Assembly (NCBI GenBank): GCA_015064665.1
Contig: SVRU01000067.1
Location: 1 to 15,385, forward strand
Reading direction: 5' to 3'
Length of the DNA stretch: 15,385 nt
DNA from: Oscillospiraceae bacterium
GTDB lineage: Bacteria; Bacillota_A; Clostridia; Oscillospirales; CAG-272
Every line of letters starts with the position of its first letter. Within the stretch, counting starts at the first letter, position 1. The notes under the pieces were generated by a model that made no database searches, had not been told where the DNA came from, and saw only the letters and a program-made list of their open reading frames with translations. Shown here one piece after another: positions 1 through 5,818 of the stretch. A program made the position numbers and the translations under genes.

Positions 1-2
1 CA

Positions 3-701
3 TCCAACCCTTGCGGTGGAGCGGTATGGAAAGAGATCACAGAGCAAGAGTTCGGAGAGATTGAGAATGTACTCGATTTACAACAGGCACAAAAATTGAT
101 GCAGATGCTTGAAGAATATTCCCCGTTCAACACCATTGTAAAGTTGCTGATGTTTACGGGTATGAGATCGGGCGAATGCCTTGGTTTACGTTGGGATTCT
201 ATCGACTTTGAGCGTAAGACGATCTTTATTGACAAGACGCTTTCCTACGCCAATAACATTTGGTTTTTGACATCACCGAAAACACCTCGCAGTACACGCA
301 CGATTTCGATTGATGATAATGCAGTTGAATTACTGCTAAAGCATAAGGAGGAACAAGACAAGCAGAAGGCTATTGTAGGTGATGCTTGGCAACACCCCGA
401 ATTGGTATTCACAAGCTGTACCGGACATTGGTACGACCGTAGCTTACTGAATACACAATTTCGCAGATACATAGACCGACACAAAGAGGATTTAAATCTC
501 AACCATAAATTGACCATACACGGCTTACGCCATACCAATGCAGCACTGCTTCTATATGCGGGTGAGGATATTGAAAATATCTCTGCTCACCTCGGTCATG
601 CAAGCTCGGATATTACATCAAGAGTGTACGCCCATATGTACGCAGAGGTCAAGGTCAGAATGGCTAAAACGGTATCATCAGCCCTTCTTTCCATAAAATA
701 A
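3..701 (+). CDS. Tyrosine recombinase (integrase), C-terminal part, 5' end outside the window
   Basis: Site-specific recombinase of the phage/ICE integrase family, which cuts and rejoins att sites through a covalent Tyr-DNA intermediate. The frame is open to the left edge, so the N-terminal arm-binding and part of the core-binding domain are missing; an ATG at 99 is internal to the family, not a credible start. All catalytic landmarks of the C-terminal domain are present: Arg in TGMRSGE (codon 165-167), a Lys in the beta-hairpin segment TSPKTPRSTR, the HGLRH box (His codon 519-521, Arg 528-530), the second His in HLGH (597-599) and the nucleophile Tyr in RVYAHM (627-629). The reading frame is intact to TAA. 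The gene converges on rpsI with 84 bp between the stop codons, as expected when an element is integrated at the rpsI 3' end. Whether it is a phage, ICE or IME enzyme cannot be told here. Confidence 0.93.
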   Translation, partial: SNPCGGAVWKEITEQEFGEIENVLDLQQAQKLMQMLEEYSPFNTIVKLLMFTGMRSGECLGLRWDSIDFERKTIFIDKTLSYANNIWFLTSPKTPRSTRTISIDDNAVELLLKHKEEQDKQKAIVGDAWQHPELVFTSCTGHWYDRSLLNTQFRRYIDRHKEDLNLNHKLTIHGLRHTNAALLLYAGEDIENISAHLGHASSDITSRVYAHMYAEVKVRMAKTVSSALLSIK

Positions 702-707
702 ATTCGA

Positions 708-729
708 TTTGTGGCAAATTTGTGGCAAA
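708..729. repeat. Tandem 11-bp repeat TTTGTGGCAAA, candidate integrase arm-type site
   Basis: Two perfect head-to-tail copies of TTTGTGGCAAA (708-718 and 719-729) begin 7 bp after the integrase stop codon. Firmicutes integrases of this class bind short direct repeats near the element end through their N-terminal domain, and the position just past int fits an arm-type site. The 11-bp spacing puts both copies on about the same face of the helix. Function is inferred from position and repetition only. Confidence 0.5.
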
Positions 730-741
730 CAGATAGAAAGA

Positions 742-770
742 ACCCCCGAAAACCCAGTGTTTTCGGGGGT
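742..770. terminator. Bidirectional rho-independent terminator between int and rpsI
   Basis: A perfect 12-bp stem (742-753 with 759-770, ACCCCCGAAAAC against GTTTTCGGGGGT) closes a 5-nt loop. The plus-strand tail is ATTTTG; the minus-strand tail is TTCTTTCT. It lies between two convergent genes, so it probably ends both the integrase transcript and the rplM-rpsI transcript. Confidence 0.85.
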
Positions 771-785
771 ATTTTGAGAAAATAA

Positions 786-1187
786 TTATCTCTTCGAGAA
801 CTGAGGTGCACGACGTGCAGCCTTGAGACCGTACTTCTTTCTTTCCTTCATACGAGGATCACGAGTGAGAAGGCCTGCCTTCTTGAGAAGGGGCTTGTAG
901 GTTTCGTCAGCAAGAACGAGAGCACGTGCAACACCGTGACGGATAGCACCTGCCTGGCCGGAGAAACCGCCGCCGTTTACGTTAGCAACGATATCAAACT
1001 TGCCGACAGTCTCGGTAACGCCGAAGGGCTGGTTAACGATGAGCTTGAGGGTTTCAAGACCAAAGTAATCATCAATATCTCTTCCGTTGATGGTAACAAC
1101 GCCTGAACCGGGGTAAAGGCGAACTCTTGCAACGGACTTCTTTCTTCTACCAGTGCCGTAGAAATAAGGCTTTGCGCTTGTATACAT
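786..1187 (-). CDS. rpsI: 30S ribosomal protein S9
   Basis: Structural protein of the small ribosomal subunit whose basic C-terminal tail reaches the P-site tRNA. At 133 residues it is of normal length. It shows the family hallmarks: [15 protein letters not shown] near the N terminus, the [19 protein letters not shown] segment, and the [18 protein letters not shown] region ending in APQFSKR, the expected conserved tail with terminal Lys-Arg. The ATG at 1187 is preceded by GGGAGG (minus-strand reading of 1198-1203). It is second in the rplM-rpsI operon, 18 bp downstream of rplM. The 3' end is complete, so any element integrated here has preserved or rebuilt the last codons. Confidence 0.98.
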   Translation of the reverse strand: MYTSAKPYFYGTGRRKKSVARVRLYPGSGVVTINGRDIDDYFGLETLKLIVNQPFGVTETVGKFDIVANVNGGGFSGQAGAIRHGVARALVLADETYKPLLKKAGLLTRDPRMKERKKYGLKAARRAPQFSKR

Positions 1188-1205
1188 ATTCTCTATACCT
1201 CCCTA

Positions 1206-1631
1206 TTAGTCAAGTGCGATAGGCTTCTGTGCAGCCTGCTCGTGATTTTCGCCTGCATAAACGTGAAGGCGGGTGAAAGCCTTGTCACCAAGGGAATTGT
1301 GGGGAAGCATACCCTTAACAGCAAGCTCCATAGCAAGCTCGGGGCGAGTGTTCATAAGAGTCTTGTAGTTTACTTCCTTAAGGCCGCCGATGTAACCGGA
1401 ATGATGACGGTAGAACTTCTGCTCAAGCTTCTTACCTGTAAGTACTGCCTTAGCTGCGTTTACGATGATAACGAACTCACCGCAGTCAGCGTGGGGAGTA
1501 AATTCGGGTCTGTGCTTGCCGCGAAGAATGGTAGCGGCTTTAACAGCAGTCTTGCCGAGAGGCTGACCGGCTGCATCAATAACGAACCATCTGCGTTCGA
1601 TGGTTTCTTTGTTAGCCATGAATGTGGACAT
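1206..1631 (-). CDS. rplM: 50S ribosomal protein L13
   Basis: Early-assembling protein of the large ribosomal subunit. The 141-residue product carries typical L13 segments: RRWFVIDAAGQPLGKTA, the LRGKHRPEFTPHADCGEFV block, KFYRHHSGYIGG and AVKGMLPHNSLG. The start was placed at the ATG at 1631 because GGAGG (minus-strand reading of 1639-1643) lies 7 nt upstream. A second ATG at 1619 gives the more usual MANKE N terminus but has no equally good site. It is transcribed with rpsI from the strong promoter at 1685-1713. The roughly 47-nt untranslated leader holds only a small GCGT/ACGC hairpin (1656-1666), perhaps related to the autoregulatory L13 leader known in Firmicutes; that link is uncertain. 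Confidence 0.98.
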   Translation of the reverse strand: MSTFMANKETIERRWFVIDAAGQPLGKTAVKAATILRGKHRPEFTPHADCGEFVIIVNAAKAVLTGKKLEQKFYRHHSGYIGGLKEVNYKTLMNTRPELAMELAVKGMLPHNSLGDKAFTRLHVYAGENHEQAAQKPIALD

Positions 1632-1684
1632 TTTTATTCCTCCGAATTTTTGTTAGCGTTATACGCATTTTTTCAAGCTTACAT

Positions 1685-1713
1685 ATTATAGCATACAAAG
1701 TGCAACTTGTCAA
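1685..1713 (-). promoter_or_regulatory. Consensus sigma-A promoter of rplM-rpsI
   Basis: On the minus strand TTGACA (1713-1708) and TATAAT (1690-1685) are both perfect matches, separated by exactly 17 bp. Transcription should begin near 1678, leaving a leader of about 47 nt. Directly upstream, 1714-1740 is rich in A/T runs and resembles an UP element, as expected for a ribosomal protein operon. Confidence 0.9.
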
Positions 1714-1760
1714 CACTTTTTAAAAACTTTTTTCAAAAAATCAATTTAGAATTCCAAAGC

Positions 1761-1800
1761 TCTTGTTTTCTCTCATTTTCTCTCGTTTTCTCTCGTTTTC
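1761..1800. repeat. Four tandem 10-bp repeats (TCTCGTTTTC type) upstream of the rplM promoter
   Basis: Four consecutive decamers read TCTTGTTTTC, TCTCATTTTC, TCTCGTTTTC and TCTCGTTTTC. Each carries a T4 run (A4 on the transcribed-gene strand) at a 10-bp period, close to the helical repeat, which predicts intrinsic bending. The block starts about 48 bp upstream of the rplM -35 box. It may boost promoter strength or may be a simple slippage repeat; no protein site is recognised. Confidence 0.75.
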
Positions 1801-1831
1801 TCACTTGTCAAAAAACAGTTTTTTAAAAAAG

Positions 1832-1871
1832 ATTCCCCTTTGATGTCAAAATCAACAAACAAAAGGGGAAT
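1832..1871 (-). terminator. Rho-independent terminator of the GH20-mrr-Cys-protein unit
   Basis: A 10-bp perfect stem (AAAGGGGAAT at 1862-1871 with ATTCCCCTTT at 1832-1841) encloses a 20-nt loop that itself can form a small TTGAT/ATCAA helix. On the minus strand the stem is followed by CTTTTTT, a good U-tract. It lies 36 bp past the stop codon of the small cysteine protein and separates that unit from the rplM upstream region. Confidence 0.8.
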
Positions 1872-1906
1872 TGTATGTTTGTAATAAACAAAAACGATGG
1901 GAAGAG

Positions 1907-2110
1907 TTAGATTTGCTTTTGAACGCTTTTGTATTCGTCATAAAAACGGTAGTACTTACATTCTCTGGTAAGACCCGCGACGAATTCCGCCATTTCGTCC
2001 TCATCAAGATTTAAAGTGCAGGAATATGAATCGGTATAATCGTCGTACTGATAAAATTCACAACTTTCACAGCTTGCTTTTCTTTTGATGCCGTATTTAG
2101 AAAAATCCAT
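1907..2110 (-). CDS. Small four-cysteine protein, DUF6472-like
   Basis: A 67-residue acidic protein of unknown function. Four cysteines are arranged as CESCEFY, then a single Cys in SYSCTLNLDEDEM, then one in TRECKYYRF; the CxxC pair plus two further Cys could bind one metal ion, probably zinc. The pattern CxxC, NLDEDEM, C-x-Y-Y/F-R, DEY, near C-terminal KQ resembles a short Clostridia family that I recall as DUF6472. That name is from memory and was not searched. The start was set at ATG 2110 rather than the in-frame ATG at 2131: 2110 falls one base after the mrr stop codon (TAA-T-ATG), has GAGGTG about 10 nt upstream inside the end of mrr, and implies translational coupling. The upstream gene may therefore be a functional partner. 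Confidence 0.82.
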   Translation of the reverse strand: MDFSKYGIKRKASCESCEFYQYDDYTDSYSCTLNLDEDEMAEFVAGLTRECKYYRFYDEYKSVQKQI

Positions 2111-2111
2111 A

Positions 2112-3104
2112 TTATTCAAACACCTCAGCATCTATAATCAGCCGTTTGCCCACGCGCTTTAGTCCGTAAGCAGAGTCTGCTGCCATTGTAAATATTTTGT
2201 CACCGTTTATTCCGACGCAGTTGTCTATTGACTCAAGCAGCTTTTTTGCCATAGGGTGAAAATCCGACGTTGTGGCAAATATACCGCGCGAGCCCTGTGC
2301 CGCGCAAACAGCTCCGTAAAAAGCGCGTATATCGGTTTCGACTGTTACTTCGATGCGGTTTTTCGTCTGAACCATAATCGTTTCCTTGAAGCCGAGAGAG
2401 TCAACGGTTTTGGCAATTCCGTCTATTCCGCCATCGGCAGAGCCGCCCGTAACGTAGCTTTCGATGACAGTTTTACCCGAGCGAATCAGATATTTTGACA
2501 ACAGATTCATAAAGTAATGTTCAAAAAACTCGCCTCCCTTGGAGTGAATCAGACTGAGAAAATCTGCTTTAAGCGTTAAAATTTCCTCTCGGCTTTTAAC
2601 CTTGGCAGCCTTTGCGGGGAGAATTCGATATATCGAGCCGTCAAATTCAATCAGTCCCTCGTTGACAAGAGCCTTGAGAATCTGCCCCATAAAAGTGAAA
2701 AGCTTATTGTCGTCGCTCGGGGTGGGAGTGCTGTCCGTGCCGAAAAACTGAACTAGTGAATCCTTTATTTCTGCACGTGTCTTAGGAGATTCTCGGAGCA
2801 TACGCAAAATCTCTTCCTCGCATCTCTCCATGCGGATTGCAATCGGCTTTTCGGTCTTTTTGTGATAGAGGAAATTTGCATCGCGCGATATAATAGCGCG
2901 GTTGTGCATCTCGTTAATAACCGTGCCGCACATGCTTCTCAAAACGTTAAGTCTGCCGTTTGTTCTGTTATCGGAAAGCTCTTTTTTGGAAAGTTCAAAG
3001 GTGTCAATTGCACCTTTTATAAGGGTTTGACGGTCAGCGGGAGATTTTTCGAGCATATCTAGGATAGATACGTATATTTTTCTGTAATCCTGTATGTTTT
3101 TCAT
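2112..3104 (-). CDS. Mrr-type restriction endonuclease-like protein with two N-terminal winged helices
   Basis: Predicted DNA-cleaving protein of the PD-(D/E)XK fold, Mrr-like branch (330 residues). The C-terminal catalytic domain (about 180-320) shows Glu195 in FFEHYF, the GGSADGGIDG loop with Asp228 as metal ligand, and the family variant QxK motif in MVQTKN (Gln246, Lys248), so the active site looks intact. Residues 14-82 and 99-163 look like two copies of a winged-helix domain. Mrr-type enzymes cut modified or foreign DNA, but related proteins have other roles, and no methyltransferase gene is nearby. ATG 3104 has TTGGAG upstream. It lies 38 bp after the glycosidase with no terminator between, and 1 bp before the small Cys protein, so all three probably share a transcript. 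Confidence 0.85.
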   Translation of the reverse strand: MKNIQDYRKIYVSILDMLEKSPADRQTLIKGAIDTFELSKKELSDNRTNGRLNVLRSMCGTVINEMHNRAIISRDANFLYHKKTEKPIAIRMERCEEEILRMLRESPKTRAEIKDSLVQFFGTDSTPTPSDDNKLFTFMGQILKALVNEGLIEFDGSIYRILPAKAAKVKSREEILTLKADFLSLIHSKGGEFFEHYFMNLLSKYLIRSGKTVIESYVTGGSADGGIDGIAKTVDSLGFKETIMVQTKNRIEVTVETDIRAFYGAVCAAQGSRGIFATTSDFHPMAKKLLESIDNCVGINGDKIFTMAADSAYGLKRVGKRLIIDAEVFE

Positions 3105-3142
3105 TTTGACTCCAAAGATTATAAAATAAAGCTATTCTCGGA

Positions 3143-5263
3143 TTATCTCAAAAAGTCAAAAGCCTCACCCGTTACGTAGCTAAGGTCCGTAACATCGAAA
3201 ATTGGCTTTCTTCCTTCGGCAATCTCGCGCTTGAAATAGCCGAGAAGGTCAAGCATAAACTGACGGAACACCGACATATTGCGAAGATAAGGATATGAGG
3301 TTGCCGGAATTCTCACGTTTTCTGCAAGAAGCATAAGAGCTTCACGTTCTCTTATAAGCCTTTCAAGCTCGCGGATTACCTCGTGTGCATCGGTGAGTCC
3401 GGCGTTATAGGATTTATAAAGTCCGTAAATTGTGAGATATTCGTCGGAGAGCACGTAATACTGCTTCGAGGTGAGAAGCCAGTTCTGGTTAATCCATGAT
3501 GAACTTGTGCTGTTTTCAAAAAATTCAACTGCGGGAGCTGCCTTTTGCTTCAGGTATTCAAGGTAGGAAACGAAGGTTTTTTCGTCCTCTTTGATCAGCT
3601 TATATGCTCCGCTCGGAAATTCCTTGAGCGATTTGTCGGGTTTTCTGTAGCAATAGAAGTAATAATCGAACTTGTAGCAGGCTCTGTTCATATACATTAC
3701 GCCGGTTTCATCTCTCATCGCGTCAAACAAGCCGTTAAATACGTTTATTGCCTTGGCGGTGTTTTTGGGATAGTTGCGATATGCGTATCTTTCGTTGAAT
3801 TCCGCCATATCGTCTATACCGTCATTGTTCCAAGCGACGTCGGCAAGTGTGAGATAGTTTTTGTCGTAGCAATATTCAAAGGAGCTGTAGGTTTCCATTC
3901 CCTCAAACGAGAGGTCCTTTGCCATTTTTGCGCAGGCGCGGATATTTTCGTTGTTTTCGGTGGGAAGAGTCCAGTTATAATAACCCGTATCGGGCTTTAT
4001 AACGCTGTGAAAGAGGTTGTTGACTCCCTCGGCCTTGTCCCAAAAGAGATGCGCGGGGTCCTCGTAGGTCCACCAGTCGAGCACGACCTCATCGTAGATG
4101 CCCTCTTTTTTAAACAGGTCGCGAAGCTCCTCGTTCACGATGTTGAAATGATGATAGAGCATATCGTGATAAATGTAAATATGCTTCATTCCTTTTTTCT
4201 TAAGGTGCTTGCATATTTTTAGAATATGAGCTATCATAAGCTCGGAATGCTCCTTGCCGTTGCACTTCTCGCAATTGCATCTTGCGGCTTCTCCGACCTC
4301 GTCAAGACCTATATGAATGTCGTAGGTATCATTGGGTAAAAGATGCGTGTCGATTATGTAGTCGTAAAGCCCGAAAAGAAATTCATAGGTTTTTTCGTTA
4401 TTCGTGCAAAATCCCCAGCCCTTAGCCGTGCCGTCGACCGCTTTCGCGGAAATTTCAGGCAGCATTCTCGGAAACAGAGAGTTGTGTCCGAGACTGTTGA
4501 CGAGGGGTTTTATGAGAATATTCTTCTTTTTTGCGTATCTGATTATATCTCCGAGCGAGTCGTGCTCGTACATATAGGGAATAATATTATCCTCGTGAAC
4601 CCATTTCTTGTTTTTCACCGAATAATATTTGATGTTTTTCGGTGTTACAATCTCGGGGTGATCCTTTATCGGAATATAGAGATATTCCATTCTCCTTGAG
4701 TCGTACTGAATACCCCAACAGCCGTAAACACCCACGGTTATGTTGTTTATCTTCATCAAAGCCATATAGTCGATGAAGTCGTACCAATCCTGCGTTGTGA
4801 GAAATTCCGTACCGTATCTTGATTCTATGAAATGACCGCGGCGCATAAAGTCGGGCCAATCGAGAATAAAGGACTGCTCAACGGCAACGTCATCTCCCGC
4901 AAGAAAGAGCATTTGTGAAAAGGTTACGGCGGCATAGAAAGCGCCTGCCGCGCCCTTGCCGAAAAGGACGGCGCGCTCACAGCTTACGTCTATAAAATAC
5001 GCTTCCTCGCTCTCGATATCCCGAAAGTATTCGTTTTCAGGGTCAACCGAGATTTTTATTTTATATCCGTCGGTCCCCTTCGAGAGCGGTGTTAGGCTTG
5101 ATATCTTTTTTAGAATGATTTTCGCGCCCTCAGCGATTCTTACGTCGTCGAATTTCTCTTCGATTTCGAAAAGAGGACGGTTGAAGCTTGTCAGTTTGAC
5201 GGTTTTTCCTTTTGCTTCGATTTTTTTAGGTTTAGGTATAATTGCTTTTTCAAGATTAAGCAT
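3143..5263 (-). CDS. Glycoside hydrolase family 20-like protein (beta-N-acetylhexosaminidase type)
   Basis: Predicted exo-acting glycosidase removing N-acetylhexosamine or related residues by substrate-assisted catalysis. The 706-residue chain has an N-terminal alpha/beta GH20b-like domain (about 1-130), a TIM barrel (about 135-480) and a helical C-terminal region (about 500-706). The barrel begins with DFMRRGHFIESRYG, matching the family R-G segment, has a PLVNSLGHNS strand, and carries the catalytic Asp-Glu pair in HIGLDEVGEA (Asp321, Glu322). A Cys cluster RCNCEKC follows at 329-334. The family usually has HIGGDE, so the loop is slightly divergent and substrate cannot be assigned. No signal peptide is present, pointing to intracellular action on imported oligosaccharides. 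GGAG precedes ATG 5263. It is first gene of a unit with the Mrr-like and Cys-protein genes. Confidence 0.85.
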   Translation of the reverse strand: MLNLEKAIIPKPKKIEAKGKTVKLTSFNRPLFEIEEKFDDVRIAEGAKIILKKISSLTPLSKGTDGYKIKISVDPENEYFRDIESEEAYFIDVSCERAVLFGKGAAGAFYAAVTFSQMLFLAGDDVAVEQSFILDWPDFMRRGHFIESRYGTEFLTTQDWYDFIDYMALMKINNITVGVYGCWGIQYDSRRMEYLYIPIKDHPEIVTPKNIKYYSVKNKKWVHEDNIIPYMYEHDSLGDIIRYAKKKNILIKPLVNSLGHNSLFPRMLPEISAKAVDGTAKGWGFCTNNEKTYEFLFGLYDYIIDTHLLPNDTYDIHIGLDEVGEAARCNCEKCNGKEHSELMIAHILKICKHLKKKGMKHIYIYHDMLYHHFNIVNEELRDLFKKEGIYDEVVLDWWTYEDPAHLFWDKAEGVNNLFHSVIKPDTGYYNWTLPTENNENIRACAKMAKDLSFEGMETYSSFEYCYDKNYLTLADVAWNNDGIDDMAEFNERYAYRNYPKNTAKAINVFNGLFDAMRDETGVMYMNRACYKFDYYFYCYRKPDKSLKEFPSGAYKLIKEDEKTFVSYLEYLKQKAAPAVEFFENSTSSSWINQNWLLTSKQYYVLSDEYLTIYGLYKSYNAGLTDAHEVIRELERLIREREALMLLAENVRIPATSYPYLRNMSVFRQFMLDLLGYFKREIAEGRKPIFDVTDLSYVTGEAFDFLR

Positions 5264-5298
5264 AAAGCCACTCCTAGCGTCTAAAATTTTTCAGTTTA

Positions 5299-5327
5299 AT
5301 TCTATCATATAAATAAATAATTTTCAA
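5299..5327 (-). promoter_or_regulatory. Sigma-A promoter for the GH20-mrr-Cys-protein unit
   Basis: On the minus strand TTGAAA (5327-5322) and TAGAAT (5304-5299) are separated by 17 bp of AT-rich DNA. The predicted start lies near 5292, about 29 nt before the GH20 ATG, leaving room for the AGGAG ribosome binding site. Confidence 0.75.
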
Positions 5328-5348
5328 TGCTTTGCTTTAATAAATTTT

Positions 5349-5387
5349 AAGGGACTGTCTCAAATTTTGTGTTTGAAACAGTCCCTT
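5349..5387. terminator. Hairpin terminator-like element downstream of the 51-codon gene
   Basis: AAGGGACTGT (5349-5358) pairs perfectly with ACAGTCCCTT (5378-5387), and CAAA/TTTG extend the stem around a mismatch. It sits 14 bp past the stop codon of the small membrane protein on the minus strand. The minus-strand tail (TTAAAATTTATT) is only moderately T-rich. GGGACTGT ends also occur in terminal repeats of some Firmicutes insertion sequences, so a relic repeat is an alternative. Confidence 0.6.
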
Positions 5388-5401
5388 TTGTGTGATATGA
5401 A

Positions 5402-5557
5402 TTATCTGAATATAAACCACAAGAAAATATATGCAAGAATGAGTACCGGAGAGGTCATAAGAAAAATAAGTATACCGGTCGTTATTTTATCCCAGATGGC
5501 GTTCCATTTTCTTTTTTTCTCAATTTGTTCATCGGTGAGTAAGGTATCTTCTGCCAT
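5402..5557 (-). CDS. Small single-pass membrane protein, 51 residues
   Basis: A short gene with complete expression signals. It starts at the ATG at 5557 with AAAGGA 10 nt upstream and reads MAEDTLLTDEQIEKKRKW at its N terminus, a charged amphipathic stretch of about 24 residues. One hydrophobic helix follows (about 25-50, including LIFLMTSPVLILAYIFLWF) and the protein ends in a single Arg. Lys14, Lys15, Arg16, Lys17 and Lys24 before the helix predict an N-inside orientation. It has its own promoter (5602-5630) and a hairpin after the stop, so it forms a monocistronic unit. I do not recognise the family; a regulatory or accessory membrane peptide is possible but unproven. Confidence 0.78.
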   Translation of the reverse strand: MAEDTLLTDEQIEKKRKWNAIWDKITTGILIFLMTSPVLILAYIFLWFIFR

Positions 5558-5601
5558 TATCGTATCATCCTTTCAGACATTGAGTGAAATACTTTTGATA
5601 T

Positions 5602-5630
5602 ATTTTAACATAAAAAAATCCACAAGTCAA
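5602..5630 (-). promoter_or_regulatory. Sigma-A promoter of the 51-codon gene
   Basis: Minus-strand TTGACT (5630-5625) and TAAAAT (5607-5602) with a 17-bp spacer containing a T7 run. The predicted start near 5595 gives a leader of about 38 nt. This supports the small gene as real. Confidence 0.78.
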
Positions 5631-5716
5631 GAGTTTTACGCTTGTTTTATCAAAATATCAAAAAAAGTGTCAAAATGTAAAAATAATCTTGCAAAATTCG
5701 GAAAGTAGTGATAACA

Positions 5717-5722
5717 TATAAT
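5717..5722 (+). promoter_or_regulatory. Possible -10 box upstream of the CYTH gene
   Basis: A perfect TATAAT lies 97 bp before the CYTH start codon on the plus strand. No good -35 is found at normal spacing; TTGCAA at 5689-5694 is 22 bp away. The assignment is therefore weak. The rest of 5631-5818 holds nothing else that I can support apart from the ribosome binding site GGGAGG at 5806-5811. Confidence 0.35.
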
Positions 5723-5818
5723 TAAGACGTTTAAGAAAAATTCGGTGATGTATATGGGAAAATCTATCTTTAAAAGCCTTATGAGTTTGATTTTCTTGCG
5801 GCCGAGGGAGGTGTAAAT

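Noticed and set aside
863..895. Idea that the calcium loops of the lipoprotein are a dockerin (residue numbers of that protein)
   Set aside because: Dockerins have two 22-residue repeats, usually at the C terminus; here three close loops are followed by more than 100 further residues and no second helix pattern is visible.
1242..1691. 149-codon open frame on the plus strand opposite rplM
   Set aside because: It is antisense to a certain ribosomal protein gene, has no ribosome binding site and runs through the rplM promoter; a shadow frame.
3118..3123. TATAAT on the minus strand just before the Mrr-like gene
   Set aside because: There is no -35 at a workable distance, and transcription would begin within the ribosome binding site; read as part of an operon instead.
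3545..4222. 225-codon plus-strand frame inside the GH20-like gene
   Set aside because: Complement of a well-supported glycosidase with conserved motifs; hydrophobic composition is typical of antisense frames.
5748..5816. 22-codon frame that might be a leader peptide before the CYTH gene
   Set aside because: There is no ribosome binding site before its ATG and no attenuator structure; its end only reads through the CYTH ribosome binding site.
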